A stretch of 52,712 bases of DNA from Nitrospira sp. (GCA_002634385.1 NSJL01000024.1:1-52712), one strand, 5' to 3'; numbered from the stretch's first letter, positions 42,624 to 52,018 are shown. A program made the numbers and translations. The notes: generated by a model from the sequence alone, not told the origin.

Positions 42624-43277
42624 TTAGAATACCCCCTGATGGAAGCGGTACCCCTGGAAGGAGAGGATAACCCCGTCGGGGGTGATGCGCTCTACGATGA
42701 CGCCTTCCGCCGCCTCCTGCCCTTCCCGCACAGTGCGCCCGTTGATGCTCACGATGCGGGAAGAGGGAGTGGAAGAGTAGAAATGCCCTGAAATCTGCAG
42801 CGCGGGCAGGCTCTGCTGTACGGATACCGGAAGCTCTCCGAAGGCGAGGACCTTCTTTTCCGCCGCAGGAGCAGGGAACGGCGGATTGACGGACCTCTCC
42901 CGCGCAGTCTTCTTCCTTTCTGCTTTTTCGGAAGCAGCCCTCTCCTGCTCTCTCCCTCCTTTAAGCGGCTTTGCACCACTCTCTTTCTCTTTTTGAGCAA
43001 CTGCCGGCGCCGGCAGCGCGGGTACGGACTGCTGCACCGGCGCTTGTTGCGGAAGAGCCGGAGGTGCGTTCCGGGGGGGCTCCTGCGATCGCCAGGGATG
43101 CAGCCACAAGAACAGGAACCCTGCGTTCAGCAGCAGGGCGGCCACGAGGAGATACAGCACCCGGGAACGGCCCTTTGTCCTCTTGTCGGTGGAGTACGGG
43201 GCGGTAAGGAGTGTGGGGGCAGTCTCCTGCCGCCGCTTCTGTTCCGCTTTCTTCAGGGCATCGAGGATATAGGACAT
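42624..43277 (-). CDS. GspB-like membrane protein (type II secretion GspB domain)
   Basis: The 217-aa protein begins MSYILDALKKAEQKRR, the N-terminal signature of the GspB/XrtA-locus family. It has one membrane helix (about 39-60), a Pro/Glu/Lys-rich linker (about 65-145), and a C-terminal GspB domain (ISGHFYSS .. SRIVSINGRTVREGQ .. GVILSFQGYRF). With an ExeA-like ATPase it would form an inner-membrane complex that reaches the peptidoglycan and helps secretin assembly. It starts two bases after the ExeA-like stop, so the pair is an operon. Confidence 0.83.
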   Translation of the reverse strand: MSYILDALKKAEQKRRQETAPTLLTAPYSTDKRTKGRSRVLYLLVAALLLNAGFLFLWLHPWRSQEPPRNAPPALPQQAPVQQSVPALPAPAVAQKEKESGAKPLKGGREQERAASEKAERKKTARERSVNPPFPAPAAEKKVLAFGELPVSVQQSLPALQISGHFYSSTPSSRIVSINGRTVREGQEAAEGVIVERITPDGVILSFQGYRFHQGVF

Positions 43278-43279
43278 TC

Positions 43280-44869
43280 CTACGCATCTCCTTTTCTGAG
43301 GAGGAACGGTGAGGTCCCTCCTTCTGCCGTGTTGGAAAGATGAATCAATGTTTCCGCTCCCGCCACCCCGTCCGGAAGCAAACCCTTTGTACGTTGAAAC
43401 TCTTTTACCTGCCTGACAAGGGGCTCATCGAAGGTCGCCGGTTCCACGGGCTCCCCTTTCTCCCCACGGGCCAGGGCCAGATGCTCCGCCAGCCACCGGA
43501 CGGCCGGGCCGCGGCTGCCGGGACGGATATCTCCCTGGTAGTCGGGGGGGGCCTTCCAGAGCAGGGTGAAGCTGCCTGTCCATTGCAGCGCCATATCCCG
43601 TATCTCTACGTTCCTGGTCTCCCCTCCCACGACGAGGGTAGCTCTCTGCCCCCGGAGTGCCGTCAGTGCCGCGTAAAATTCCCTTCCCCCTCCGTCGAAG
43701 AGCCGTAGTACCGCGGGCCTGTTCAGAAGACGCAGACTCTGAATGCTGCCCTGCCGGGTAAAACAGCGCATCCCCTGTTCTTCCGCCTGCCTGCAGGCAG
43801 GCCCCCGGGAAGCGTAGACGAGATTCCACTGCCGGAACAGCTCCCGGAAGGCCAGCTCCCTGCTGCGGCTCCGGGGTTGGCCGGCAGGCCACTGCACCAC
43901 GGCGGGGGAGAGGCGCTCCGCTGCCACGGCGGGAAGGGGTGGACGGGAAAGATGCCGGTGGGAGACGATGAAAAGGACGGCCCCGCAGAGGAGGAGCAGG
44001 AGGGCTGCTGCGGCCCACCGGTAGGATTTTCCCCGGAACCCCTTCTCCCGGGCGTCTCCGAGCACTTCCCGGGCGGCCTGCGCGAGGATGGATGCGGATA
44101 CCCGGTCCTGGCCCTGCACGTAGGCGCCGAGGAGCGCCCTGTCGCACAGGAGATTGACCAGGCGAGGAGTTCCCTTGCTCAAGCGGAACAGGCGTTTTAT
44201 AACGGGCGAGGGAAAAACCTGGCGGCTCACCCCTGCTACGGACAGACGGTGGGACACATAGGCGACCACCTCGTCCCGCGACAGGGGACCGAGGTGGTAC
44301 CGCGCTGTGATGCGCTGTGCCAGCTGCCGCAGCTCGGGCCGGGACACCTTGTCCTGGAGCTCCGGCTGGCCCAGCATGATGATCTGGAGCAGCTTGCGCC
44401 GGTTTGTCTCGAGATTGGTCAGCAGCCGCAGCTGCTCCAGGACATCCGCACTGAGGTTTTGCGCCTCCTCGATGATAAGGACTGTCTTGCGGCCCCGGGC
44501 ATGGGTGTCGAGAAGATACGCATTGAGGGCGTCCACGAGGCTTTTGATACTTGTGGTGCCGTAGGCATAGGGGATCCCCAGCTCGTCGCAGATGGTGGCG
44601 AGGAGCTCACCGGCGTCCATCTTGGGGTTGATAATAAAGGCGATATCGGTGTCGTCCGGCACCTGCTCCAGGAGACAGCGGCAGACGGTGGTCTTGCCGG
44701 TGCCGACCTCCCCGGTGAGCAGGACGAATCCCCCGTCGTTCCGTATCCCGTAGAGGAGATGTGCCAGGGCCTCCTGATGCCCCCCGCTCATGAAGAGATA
44801 ACGGGGATCGGGGGCAAGGGAAAAAGGGGCCTCTTTCAAACCGAAATGTTCTCTGTACATGGGCTTCAT
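43280..44869 (-). CDS. ExeA/GspA-like secretion ATPase with C-terminal peptidoglycan-binding domain
   Basis: The 529-aa protein has an AAA-type ATPase domain beginning MYREHFGLKEAPFSL, with Walker A GEVGTGKT (53-60) and Walker B VLIIEEAQNLS. One membrane helix lies near 295-312. A periplasmic part contains a peptidoglycan-binding-like repeat at the end (RPGSRGPAVRWL ... FQRTKGLLPDG). The N-terminal half matches the PEP-CTERM-locus ATPase subfamily; the full length resembles Aeromonas ExeA. ATG 44869 is preferred for its GGAAGG site over an upstream extension. It probably remodels the wall for export of the polysaccharide or of PEP-CTERM proteins. Confidence 0.87.
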   Translation of the reverse strand: MKPMYREHFGLKEAPFSLAPDPRYLFMSGGHQEALAHLLYGIRNDGGFVLLTGEVGTGKTTVCRCLLEQVPDDTDIAFIINPKMDAGELLATICDELGIPYAYGTTSIKSLVDALNAYLLDTHARGRKTVLIIEEAQNLSADVLEQLRLLTNLETNRRKLLQIIMLGQPELQDKVSRPELRQLAQRITARYHLGPLSRDEVVAYVSHRLSVAGVSRQVFPSPVIKRLFRLSKGTPRLVNLLCDRALLGAYVQGQDRVSASILAQAAREVLGDAREKGFRGKSYRWAAAALLLLLCGAVLFIVSHRHLSRPPLPAVAAERLSPAVVQWPAGQPRSRSRELAFRELFRQWNLVYASRGPACRQAEEQGMRCFTRQGSIQSLRLLNRPAVLRLFDGGGREFYAALTALRGQRATLVVGGETRNVEIRDMALQWTGSFTLLWKAPPDYQGDIRPGSRGPAVRWLAEHLALARGEKGEPVEPATFDEPLVRQVKEFQRTKGLLPDGVAGAETLIHLSNTAEGGTSPFLLRKGDA

Positions 44870-45158
44870 GCGCCTTCCGCACCGGCGGAGGCGGTTCCTC
44901 TCTCTCTCAGGGAGAGAGACATAAAAGAGTAATACAAACAGAGGGGAAAATACAAATGCTCCGTCCGATATGCAAAAATTCCAGTACATTGCCGGGGATA
45001 CGGCTGTGGCTAACTCCCCCTCACCCCCTCTTACTCTAAGAGGGGGAATTCAACCTGAAGAGGGGGCCGGTGAGTAACCCCTCCCCTTAGGGTACGGGGA
45101 GGTCGGGAGGGGTTACTCAAAGGGAAGCCGAAGTCCTCTCCTCAAAACAGACGGTCTG
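44870..45158 (-). other. Intergenic region with hairpins
   Basis: The upstream region of the ExeA-like gene holds a weak promoter-like pair on the minus strand (TTGCAT, 17 bases, TATTTT; near 44950-44980). It also has a CTCTCTC/GAGAGAG hairpin just before the start (about 44900-44920). At 45021-45048 is a 10-bp stem, CCCCCTCTTA-CTC-TAAGAGGGGG, followed by AATTC. A second GC hairpin, CCTCCCC/GGGGAGG, follows at about 45083-45103. I see no gene. Confidence 0.4.
45021..45048. repeat. Intergenic perfect hairpin (CCCCCTCTTA/TAAGAGGGGG)
   Basis: A 10-bp perfect stem with a three-base loop, followed by AATTC. The same plan (CCTCCCTTT-TCC-AAAGGGAGG-AATTC) occurs near 5980. It may be a terminator-like or REP-type intergenic sequence. 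Confidence 0.55.
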
Positions 45159-46037
45159 CTACCCGATGAGAAAGGGGCTTTCAGGGTTATGGAGAAGGGC
45201 CTTTCTCCGCGCCTCCTCCCTGCCTGTCGTGGCATAGCAGTAAACGCATCCGTGAAGACAGGTTGAGTACTCTCCTATGTCCCTGCTCTGCACGCAGCCG
45301 CACTCTCTCCTTTGTCCCTTGTCCTTCCCGGGATGTACCGTGATCCCGAAGAGCTCCTGTATCAGGGCGTTGTCGATGCACTTTCCGCGCCGGATTCCGA
45401 GAGAAGTGAAATCCCGGGCATCCGCGCAACTGAACATTTCCATCGAGTGGATACGGGAGATCCCGGCAAGGGAGGAGGCGATGCGGCGTATCCGGGGCTC
45501 GTCCCCGGATATATCGGTGCAGGTGACGGAGGAGAGGCCCTTCAGGTTGGCAGTAACTTTTCTGTAGAATTCGCAGAAACTGATAATAACGCGCTTTGCG
45601 GCCCCATGGAGCTGCTGCGCGATATCCCCGAAGGTGCCGATAAGGGAGTCTTCGGGAGTGAGGGAGGTGAGGAGAATGGGGTCAAAGCGCCAGGTGACCC
45701 TGCCGGAGCCGATCCTTCTGCTGAGCTCGGTTAAGGTTTCGATTGCCTGGGGGAGAGGGGGCACTGAAGGTTCGAGGCTCTGCGGATACCCGGTGATGGT
45801 GTAAAGGAAGTAATAGACAAACCCCCTCGTGTCGAGCTCTTCGAGATGGGAGAGCAGGGGCTTCGGGTTCCTGGTCCAGAAAACGATGGCATCGACGGCG
45901 GAGGGCGAAAGGTCCACACGGGACTCCTTCCCGTTGAAGGGATTGCGCACGAGGGCATATCCCTCGCGGATCCTGTTCATGAACCACTCGGAATAAAAAG
46001 CGGGTATATCGGTCCTTCTGCTGGCGGAGATAATCAT
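45159..46037 (-). CDS. DUF1848 family protein with C-terminal iron-sulfur-type cysteine cluster
   Basis: The 292-aa protein begins MIISASRRTDIPAFYSEWF, the DUF1848 signature. It ends with a cysteine cluster (Cys246, Cys248, Cys260, Cys264, Cys267; CGC..C...C..C) followed by YCYATT. Such clusters probably bind a 4Fe-4S centre, and the fold is thought to be radical-SAM-like. No function is established. It stands alone between the ExeA-like gene and recN and does not look linked to the glycan island. Confidence 0.82.
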   Translation of the reverse strand: MIISASRRTDIPAFYSEWFMNRIREGYALVRNPFNGKESRVDLSPSAVDAIVFWTRNPKPLLSHLEELDTRGFVYYFLYTITGYPQSLEPSVPPLPQAIETLTELSRRIGSGRVTWRFDPILLTSLTPEDSLIGTFGDIAQQLHGAAKRVIISFCEFYRKVTANLKGLSSVTCTDISGDEPRIRRIASSLAGISRIHSMEMFSCADARDFTSLGIRRGKCIDNALIQELFGITVHPGKDKGQRRECGCVQSRDIGEYSTCLHGCVYCYATTGREEARRKALLHNPESPFLIG

Positions 46038-46076
46038 ACTCCCTGATTATATACCAGGGGCGTCTCATGGCTCCCC

Positions 46077-47798
46077 TCACTCTCTCTCACTTTTAGCGGT
46101 CCCCAGGAGCTCCCGGGCATGTTTCAGCGATCCGTCGGTGATCCTTCCGCTGAGCATGCGGGCCAGCTCTTCCTGGCGCAGTCCGCCGGTGAGGTGCTTG
46201 ACAATAACTGCGGTGTGGTCCTTTTCTACGGTTTTTTCCACCATCAGGTGGTAGTCGGCAAGGGCTGCGATCTGCGGCAGATGGGTGATGCAGAGCACCT
46301 GGTAGGTCCCTGCAATGGCTTTCAGGCGGTTTCCCACATGCTGGGCCGTTACCCCCCCTATGCCTGCGTCCACTTCATCGAAGATCAGGGTTTCCCTGCC
46401 GGAGGGAGCAGGCGGGATTTTTTTCTTTTTCTGCTGTCCCATGCCCAATCCGGAGGACCTCCCGTCGCCGCTGATTTCGATGCACTTCAACGCCAGCATG
46501 ATCCGGGAGAGCTCTCCGCCCGAGGCGACCTTCCCCAGCGGCTTTGCCGGTTCGCCCGGATTGGCGGAGAAGAGGAACTCCACCTCGTCGATCCCGCTTG
46601 CGGTCACCGCATCCTTTTTTTTGATGCTGACGGAGAAGGATGCCTTCTGGAACCCCAGCTCATGGAGCTCTCCGAGGACCAGGGTCTCCATTTTTCCCGC
46701 CAGGGAGCGCCTCCTCTTCGACACCTCTTCCGCCGCATCCAGCAGATCCCTCTCCTTCACAGCGAGCTCGGCCTCCAGGGCCTCCCGGTGTTCGTCGATG
46801 TTTTCGAGGGTCTTCAGTTCCGCAGAGGCGGTATCCTGATAGCGCAGCACCTCTGCGATGCTGTCTCCGTATTTCTTTTCCAGCCGCTTTATCGACTCGA
46901 GGCGCTCATCGAGCCCGGCGAGCCGGTCGGGATCGATATCGTACTTGTCCTTGAGCCTGCGAAGGAGCAGGGCGGCATCTTCCAGCAGGGGAAGGGCGGC
47001 TTCGATAGTGCTGAGGGGTTCCTCCGCGCTGCGGTCGATCTGGGCCATTTCCTTTACCCGCGTTGCTACTGCGGAGAGCTTCTCCAGGGCGGAGCTCTCC
47101 GCATCGTATAACAGCGCGTAGGCTGTTTCCGCGGCTTCCTTCAACCTGCTCAGGTTAAGGAGAATTGACCGCTCTTCTTCCAGGACTTCCTGTTCCCCCG
47201 GCTTCAGGCGGGCCGCATCGATCTCGTCCACCTGGAATTTCAGAAACTCTATTCTCTGGCCCCTTTCCCGCGCCTTTTCCTTCAATTCCGCCGCTTTCCC
47301 CCTCGTTTCGAACACGTCCTGGTATTTCTCCTGGAGCGAGGAGACAAGCTCCTGGAGTCCGGCGTACGCATCGAGAAAGAAGAGATGGCTCTCCTTTCTG
47401 AGGAGGCCCTGCTGCTCGTGCTGCCCGTGAATGCCCACAAGGCTCCTCCCGATGGCGGAGAGGGTGGGGAGGCTGACGGGGGTATCGTTGATGTAGGCCC
47501 TCCCTTTGCCTTGGACCGCAAGGGTCCTGCGCAGGATGATCCCGTCGTCGCTTTCGATGGAGAGTTCCTCGAGCTGCGGGTGACCGGAAGTGTCGAAAAA
47601 GGCCTCGACGCTTGCCTCCTTCTTCCCCGCTTTGACCATATCCGGAGAAGCCTTTTCCCCGAGGAGGAGGTTGAGGGCGTCCACGATGATGGACTTGCCC
47701 GCCCCTGTCTCGCCGGTGAGGATGTTCAGTCCCGGCTCGAACCCGATGGACAGGTCGTCAATAATGGTAAAGTTCCTGATCCGTAATTCCCTGAGCAT
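46077..47798 (-). CDS. recN: DNA repair protein RecN
   Basis: The 573-aa SMC-like ATPase has Walker A GETGAGKS (29-36), a central coiled coil (about 150-380), the signature ASGGELSRIML, and Walker B TLIFDEVDAGIGG. The C-terminal D/H loop has ITHLPQIAA. RecN acts in recombinational double-strand-break repair. About 20 extra residues, including GQQKKKKIPPAPSGRE, lie between the signature helix and Walker B; the lysine run is encoded by an A-rich tract. The frame stays open through it, so the gene looks intact. Confidence 0.95.
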   Translation of the reverse strand: MLRELRIRNFTIIDDLSIGFEPGLNILTGETGAGKSIIVDALNLLLGEKASPDMVKAGKKEASVEAFFDTSGHPQLEELSIESDDGIILRRTLAVQGKGRAYINDTPVSLPTLSAIGRSLVGIHGQHEQQGLLRKESHLFFLDAYAGLQELVSSLQEKYQDVFETRGKAAELKEKARERGQRIEFLKFQVDEIDAARLKPGEQEVLEEERSILLNLSRLKEAAETAYALLYDAESSALEKLSAVATRVKEMAQIDRSAEEPLSTIEAALPLLEDAALLLRRLKDKYDIDPDRLAGLDERLESIKRLEKKYGDSIAEVLRYQDTASAELKTLENIDEHREALEAELAVKERDLLDAAEEVSKRRRSLAGKMETLVLGELHELGFQKASFSVSIKKKDAVTASGIDEVEFLFSANPGEPAKPLGKVASGGELSRIMLALKCIEISGDGRSSGLGMGQQKKKKIPPAPSGRETLIFDEVDAGIGGVTAQHVGNRLKAIAGTYQVLCITHLPQIAALADYHLMVEKTVEKDHTAVIVKHLTGGLRQEELARMLSGRITDGSLKHARELLGTAKSERE

Positions 47799-48003
47799 GA
47801 CGGTGACACCATTTTATCTGCTTGCCCGTAATAATGCAATCCCTCAGCAGTGAGGTATTTTTGATTATAACCAATAAGCGTTGTTGTTGTCTTACGGCGG
47901 GGGCGGGGACAGGGCAAACGCACCAAAAAGTAGTGCAAGGGAAAACGACGGGATTGCTTCAGGGTACGACCCTTCGCAAGGACAAGGCAGGTAAAGATAA
48001 AGA

Positions 48004-48027
48004 TATCGGTATAGGTATCGGTATAGG
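48004..48027 (+). repeat. Two tandem 12-bp repeats
   Basis: TATCGGTATAGG occurs twice head to tail at 48004-48015 and 48016-48027, just beyond the 3' end of the M16 peptidase gene. A GCAGGTAAAGATAAAG stretch immediately to the left resembles the purine-rich intergenic motif found elsewhere in the window. Confidence 0.7.
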
Positions 48028-48032
48028 ACTGA

Positions 48033-49328
48033 TTAATAGCCGCCTGCAGCGGACTGTTTCTTGTGGGGAGCGGCGCAGGATTCGCCGATGAGTCCTTTGA
48101 AATCCTCTTCCCTCACCGGCCCGAGGACGGTCATGCTCATCCTTCCCTGGTTCACCAGACGGTAGATCAGGTCCTTCAGGTGCTGCATGGACACGGCCTC
48201 GATCTCCTTCATGATTTCTTTCAGGGAGAAATGTCTTCCGTAGTAAATCTCCTGGCGGGCGATGCTCTGCATCCGGTTGCTGGTGGATTCGAGGCCCAGC
48301 ACGATATTGCCTTTCATCTGGTCCTTTGCCCTCCGCAGTTCCTCATCGGTGACGGTGGCGTGGAGGTTCTGCATCTCCCTGATGATCATCTCGGTAACGG
48401 CCACCGCCTTCTTCCTCCCGGTCCCTGCGTAGACGGCCAGGAATCCCGTATCGATATAGGAGGATACGAAGGAATAAATGGAGTACGCATACCCTTTTTT
48501 CTCCCGTATCTCCTGGAAGAGACGGGAGCTTACACTCGATCCGAGAATGGAGTTCAGGAGCGCCACTGCATACCGGTCCTTGCTCGGATGGGGAACCCCC
48601 TCGACCCCAAGACAGATATGGGTCTCCGAGAGGTCTTTCGGGTAAATATCGACCCTCTGACGGAAGCAGGGGGGTGAGAAGATCTCGGGTTCGGAGCCCC
48701 TCCTGAGAGAGCCGAGATGGTGGTTCAGGTGGTGCAGGACGGTATCAGGATCGAAATTCCCGGCGCAGGCGATTACCGTATCGGTGGTGCCGTAGTACTT
48801 TCTGATATGGCTGGTGAGATCATCCCGGGTAAAGGATTTGACGGTTTCCTGCTTTCCCAGTACCGGCTGGCCGAGCCCCATATCCCCCCAGACCGTCCTG
48901 CTGAAAAGGTCGTGGATATAATCGTCGGGAGTATCCTCGACGAGCTTGATCTCCTCCCTGATAACGCCTTTTTCCTTTTCCACTTCCTCTGCCGGAAAGG
49001 TGGAATGCATGAAGATATCCGTAAGGAGCTCGATGCCCCTCTCGATGTACTCATCGAGTACTTTTACATAGAACGCGGTGTTCTCCCGGGAAGTGAAGGC
49101 GTTGAGATCTCCGCCCAGGGAATCGATGAGAATCGCGATATCGGTGGCGGAGCGCCTCCGGGTGCCCTTGAAGAACATATGCTCGAGGAAATGGGAGATG
49201 CCGTTCTTTTCAGAAGCCTCATTGCGTGCCCCCACCTTGACCCATATGCCCACGATCACGGAGCGGAAGTTCTTCAGTTGCTCCATGACCACAGGAATGC
49301 CGTTATCGAGATGTCGCTTTGTGAACAT
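48033..49328 (-). CDS. M16 family zinc metallopeptidase
   Basis: The 431-aa protein has the inverted zinc motif HFLEH (46-50) in the N-terminal M16 domain and the downstream Glu-rich region (EKEKGVIREEIKLVED) that supplies the third ligand. A second, inactive M16 domain holds the R/Y substrate-binding motif (GYAYSIYSF). It probably degrades peptides in the cytoplasm. It lies 112 bp downstream of pnp in the same direction, an arrangement common in bacteria of this type. Confidence 0.92.
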   Translation of the reverse strand: MFTKRHLDNGIPVVMEQLKNFRSVIVGIWVKVGARNEASEKNGISHFLEHMFFKGTRRRSATDIAILIDSLGGDLNAFTSRENTAFYVKVLDEYIERGIELLTDIFMHSTFPAEEVEKEKGVIREEIKLVEDTPDDYIHDLFSRTVWGDMGLGQPVLGKQETVKSFTRDDLTSHIRKYYGTTDTVIACAGNFDPDTVLHHLNHHLGSLRRGSEPEIFSPPCFRQRVDIYPKDLSETHICLGVEGVPHPSKDRYAVALLNSILGSSVSSRLFQEIREKKGYAYSIYSFVSSYIDTGFLAVYAGTGRKKAVAVTEMIIREMQNLHATVTDEELRRAKDQMKGNIVLGLESTSNRMQSIARQEIYYGRHFSLKEIMKEIEAVSMQHLKDLIYRLVNQGRMSMTVLGPVREEDFKGLIGESCAAPHKKQSAAGGY

Positions 49329-49440
49329 AGATCAGGTTTTCCGGGATCGGGCACAGGCTACAGGCCCTTTACGGGTATGCAACCTGCGCCCCTTTTTATT
49401 TTCGGATGTGTACAGGGAGCTATCCCTGGTGTTATTGCTG

Positions 49441-51555
49441 CTACTTGCCCTGCTCCCGCATGGCTTCTTTCCTGCTGAGCCGGACACGCCCCTGGTTGTC
49501 GATTTCGATGACTTTCACCAGCACCTCGTCCCCCACGTTCAGCTCGTCGGTAACCTTCGCTACCCTCTTTTCGGAGATCTGGGAGATATGCAGGAGACCG
49601 TCGACACCGGGGAGAATCTCTACGAAGGCGCCGAAATCGGTGATACGTACGACTTTGCCCTTGTAGATTTTGTTCAATTCGGCCTCTGCAATGATGCCGT
49701 TGATGATCTCGATGGCCTTTTGTGCCGACGCCTCGTCGGAGGAGGCGATATTGACCGTGCCGGAATCGTCGATGTCGATCTTGACGCCGGTCTGCTCGAT
49801 GATTCCCCGGATGACCTTGCCGCCGGTGCCGATGACATCCCTGATCTTTTCCTGCTTGATCTTCAGGGTGTAAATGCGCGGCGCATGGGGTGAGAGGCCT
49901 GCCCGGGGCGAAGGCATCGCTTCCTTCATTTTGCCCAGTATATGGAGCCTTCCCCGGCGGGCCTGCTCAAGGGCGTTCTGCATGATCTCCCGGCTGACCC
50001 CGCCGATTTTCACGTCCATCTGAAAGGCGGTGATACCGTTTTCGGTGCCCGCCACCTTGAAATCCATGTCGCCGAGGTGGTCCTCAAGCCCGAGGATATC
50101 GGTGAGGACGACCACCTGGTCTCCCTCCTTGATAAGGCCCATGGCGATCCCCGCAACGGGTGCGGCAATGGGGACGCCGGCGTCCATCAGGGAGAGGGTG
50201 GCGCCGCACACCGTGGCCATGGACGAGGAGCCGTTGGATTCGAGGATGTCGGAAACAATGCGGATGGTATACGGAAATACTTCTTTGGAAGGAATCACGT
50301 ATTTCAGTGCCCGCTCCGCAAGGGCGCCGTGACCGATCTCTCTCCTGCCCGGCGAGCGCAGGGGTTTTACTTCACCCACGCTGAAGGGCGGAAAGTTGTA
50401 ATGGAGCATGAAGGTTTTATACATTTCCCCTTCGAGGGAATCTATTTTCTGTTCATCGTCGGCGGTGCCGAGGGTGGACGCCACGAGGGCCTGTGTCTCG
50501 CCCCTTATAAACAGTGCAGAACCGTGTGCCCGGGGCAGGAACCCCATATGGCAGGAAATATGGCGTATCTCGTCAGGTTTCCTGTTGTCCGACCGGACCC
50601 CTTCCTGCAGGATCGTGTTCCTGACGATTTCCTTCTCGTACCCATCGAACAGGTTGGCGATGTCCCTGGTGAGGTCTTTCCCTGCGTCGCCGAAGAGCTT
50701 TTCCGCTTTTTCGGGTGTGTTCAGATGCTTTATGGCGTCTTCGAGGACGATGTCGAGGGCCTCCTGCCGGCGCAGCTTACCCGGTATCCGGATAGCCTCC
50801 TTCATCCTTTCCGCTACAAAAGCCCTCACTTCGGCCTTCAGCTCAGCGGATTCCTCCACGGGAGTAACAGGTCTCTTCTCCTTGCCTACCTTTTCTTTTA
50901 ACTCGTTTTGGAGCCCGACAATCCTTTTAATCTCCTGGTGGGCAAAGTCGATGGCCTCCAGCAGGACGGTTTCCGAAACCTCGGCCCCGCCGCCTTCCAC
51001 CATGATGACGGCATCCGCTGTTCCGGCTACCACCAGGTTGAGGTCCAGTGAATCGCTCTCGGCCAGGTCGGGGTTGATAACCAGGGCGCCGTCGAGCCTT
51101 CCCACTCTCACCGCACCTACAGGACCCCCGAAGGGGATATCGGAGATGTGGACGGCGGCCGATGCGCCGATAACCCCTAATATATCTGAAACATTCTCCT
51201 CTCCATAGGACAATACCGAAACGATTACCTGTGTTTCCGAATAAAATCCCTTGGGGAATAAAGGCCTGAGAGGTCTGTCGATAAGACGGGATGTCAGGAC
51301 TTCCTTTTCCGACGGTTTTCCCTCCCTTTTGAAAAAGCCTCCCGGTATTTTTCCTGCCGAGTAGGTCTTTTCCTGATAATCGACGGTAAGGGGAAAGAAA
51401 TCCAGCCCTTCCTTGACTCTTTTGTCGGCAACTGCGGTCGCAAGGACAACCGTGTCTCCATATTTCGTCACCACGGCGCCGCCCGACTGCCTCGCCATCT
51501 GTCCCGTCTCGATAATAAGCCTCTTTCCTTTAATCTCAAGTTCTGCGGTAGTCAT
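49441..51555 (-). CDS. pnp: Polyribonucleotide nucleotidyltransferase (PNPase)
   Basis: The 704-aa protein has two RNase PH domains joined by a helical domain, a KH domain (IKQEKIRDVIGTGGKVI), and a C-terminal S1 domain (YKGKVVRITDFGAFVEILPG). It degrades RNA 3' to 5' by phosphorolysis and belongs to the RNA degradosome. ATG 51555 is the likely start; the codon before it is TTG. The AGGAG site lies unusually far upstream (about 16 bases). It sits about 100 bp downstream of rpsO in the classical rpsO-pnp order. Confidence 0.97.
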   Translation of the reverse strand: MTTAELEIKGKRLIIETGQMARQSGGAVVTKYGDTVVLATAVADKRVKEGLDFFPLTVDYQEKTYSAGKIPGGFFKREGKPSEKEVLTSRLIDRPLRPLFPKGFYSETQVIVSVLSYGEENVSDILGVIGASAAVHISDIPFGGPVGAVRVGRLDGALVINPDLAESDSLDLNLVVAGTADAVIMVEGGGAEVSETVLLEAIDFAHQEIKRIVGLQNELKEKVGKEKRPVTPVEESAELKAEVRAFVAERMKEAIRIPGKLRRQEALDIVLEDAIKHLNTPEKAEKLFGDAGKDLTRDIANLFDGYEKEIVRNTILQEGVRSDNRKPDEIRHISCHMGFLPRAHGSALFIRGETQALVASTLGTADDEQKIDSLEGEMYKTFMLHYNFPPFSVGEVKPLRSPGRREIGHGALAERALKYVIPSKEVFPYTIRIVSDILESNGSSSMATVCGATLSLMDAGVPIAAPVAGIAMGLIKEGDQVVVLTDILGLEDHLGDMDFKVAGTENGITAFQMDVKIGGVSREIMQNALEQARRGRLHILGKMKEAMPSPRAGLSPHAPRIYTLKIKQEKIRDVIGTGGKVIRGIIEQTGVKIDIDDSGTVNIASSDEASAQKAIEIINGIIAEAELNKIYKGKVVRITDFGAFVEILPGVDGLLHISQISEKRVAKVTDELNVGDEVLVKVIEIDNQGRVRLSRKEAMREQGK

Positions 51556-51659
51556 CAAATTTTTCTTTTTTCTCCTATTGTATTGATAAAGAAAGCGGAA
51601 AGAGGAAGTGGGAAATAAAGGATCTCTTATCTCTCACTTCGTACTCTCACCTTTTTATG

Positions 51660-51929
51660 CTATTTCCTGAGTCCGAGGCGTTCGATCAGTGCATCATAGC
51701 GGACTTTGTCTGAAGTCTTCAGATACCCGAGGAGCCTCTTCCTTTGAGCGACGAGCTTCAAAAGCCCCCGTCTTGAGTGGTGGTCTTTCTTATGGGTTTT
51801 AAAATGCTCTGTAAGATAGGTTATCCTTTCGGTCAACAGAGCTACCTGCACCTCAGGAGATCCTGTATCATGATCATGGATCTTGTAGGATTCAATCAGT
51901 TCCTTCTTTCTCACCGTATCAAGGGACAT
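51660..51929 (-). CDS. rpsO: 30S ribosomal protein S15
   Basis: The 89-aa protein is full-length S15, with the canonical [19 protein letters not shown] and [17 protein letters not shown]. It binds 16S rRNA early in small-subunit assembly. Start ATG 51929 follows AAAGGTGGTG. The leader of about 140 bases upstream may carry S15 autoregulation, as seen in many bacteria. Confidence 0.98.
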   Translation of the reverse strand: MSLDTVRKKELIESYKIHDHDTGSPEVQVALLTERITYLTEHFKTHKKDHHSRRGLLKLVAQRKRLLGYLKTSDKVRYDALIERLGLRK

Positions 51930-52018
51930 TTACCATCACCACCTTTCTTTGCTTGCTCTGCTTATACGCAGGCTGCCGCATGGAGCTGAAAAACATCTTC
52001 AGTGTAATAGGTTAGCAC

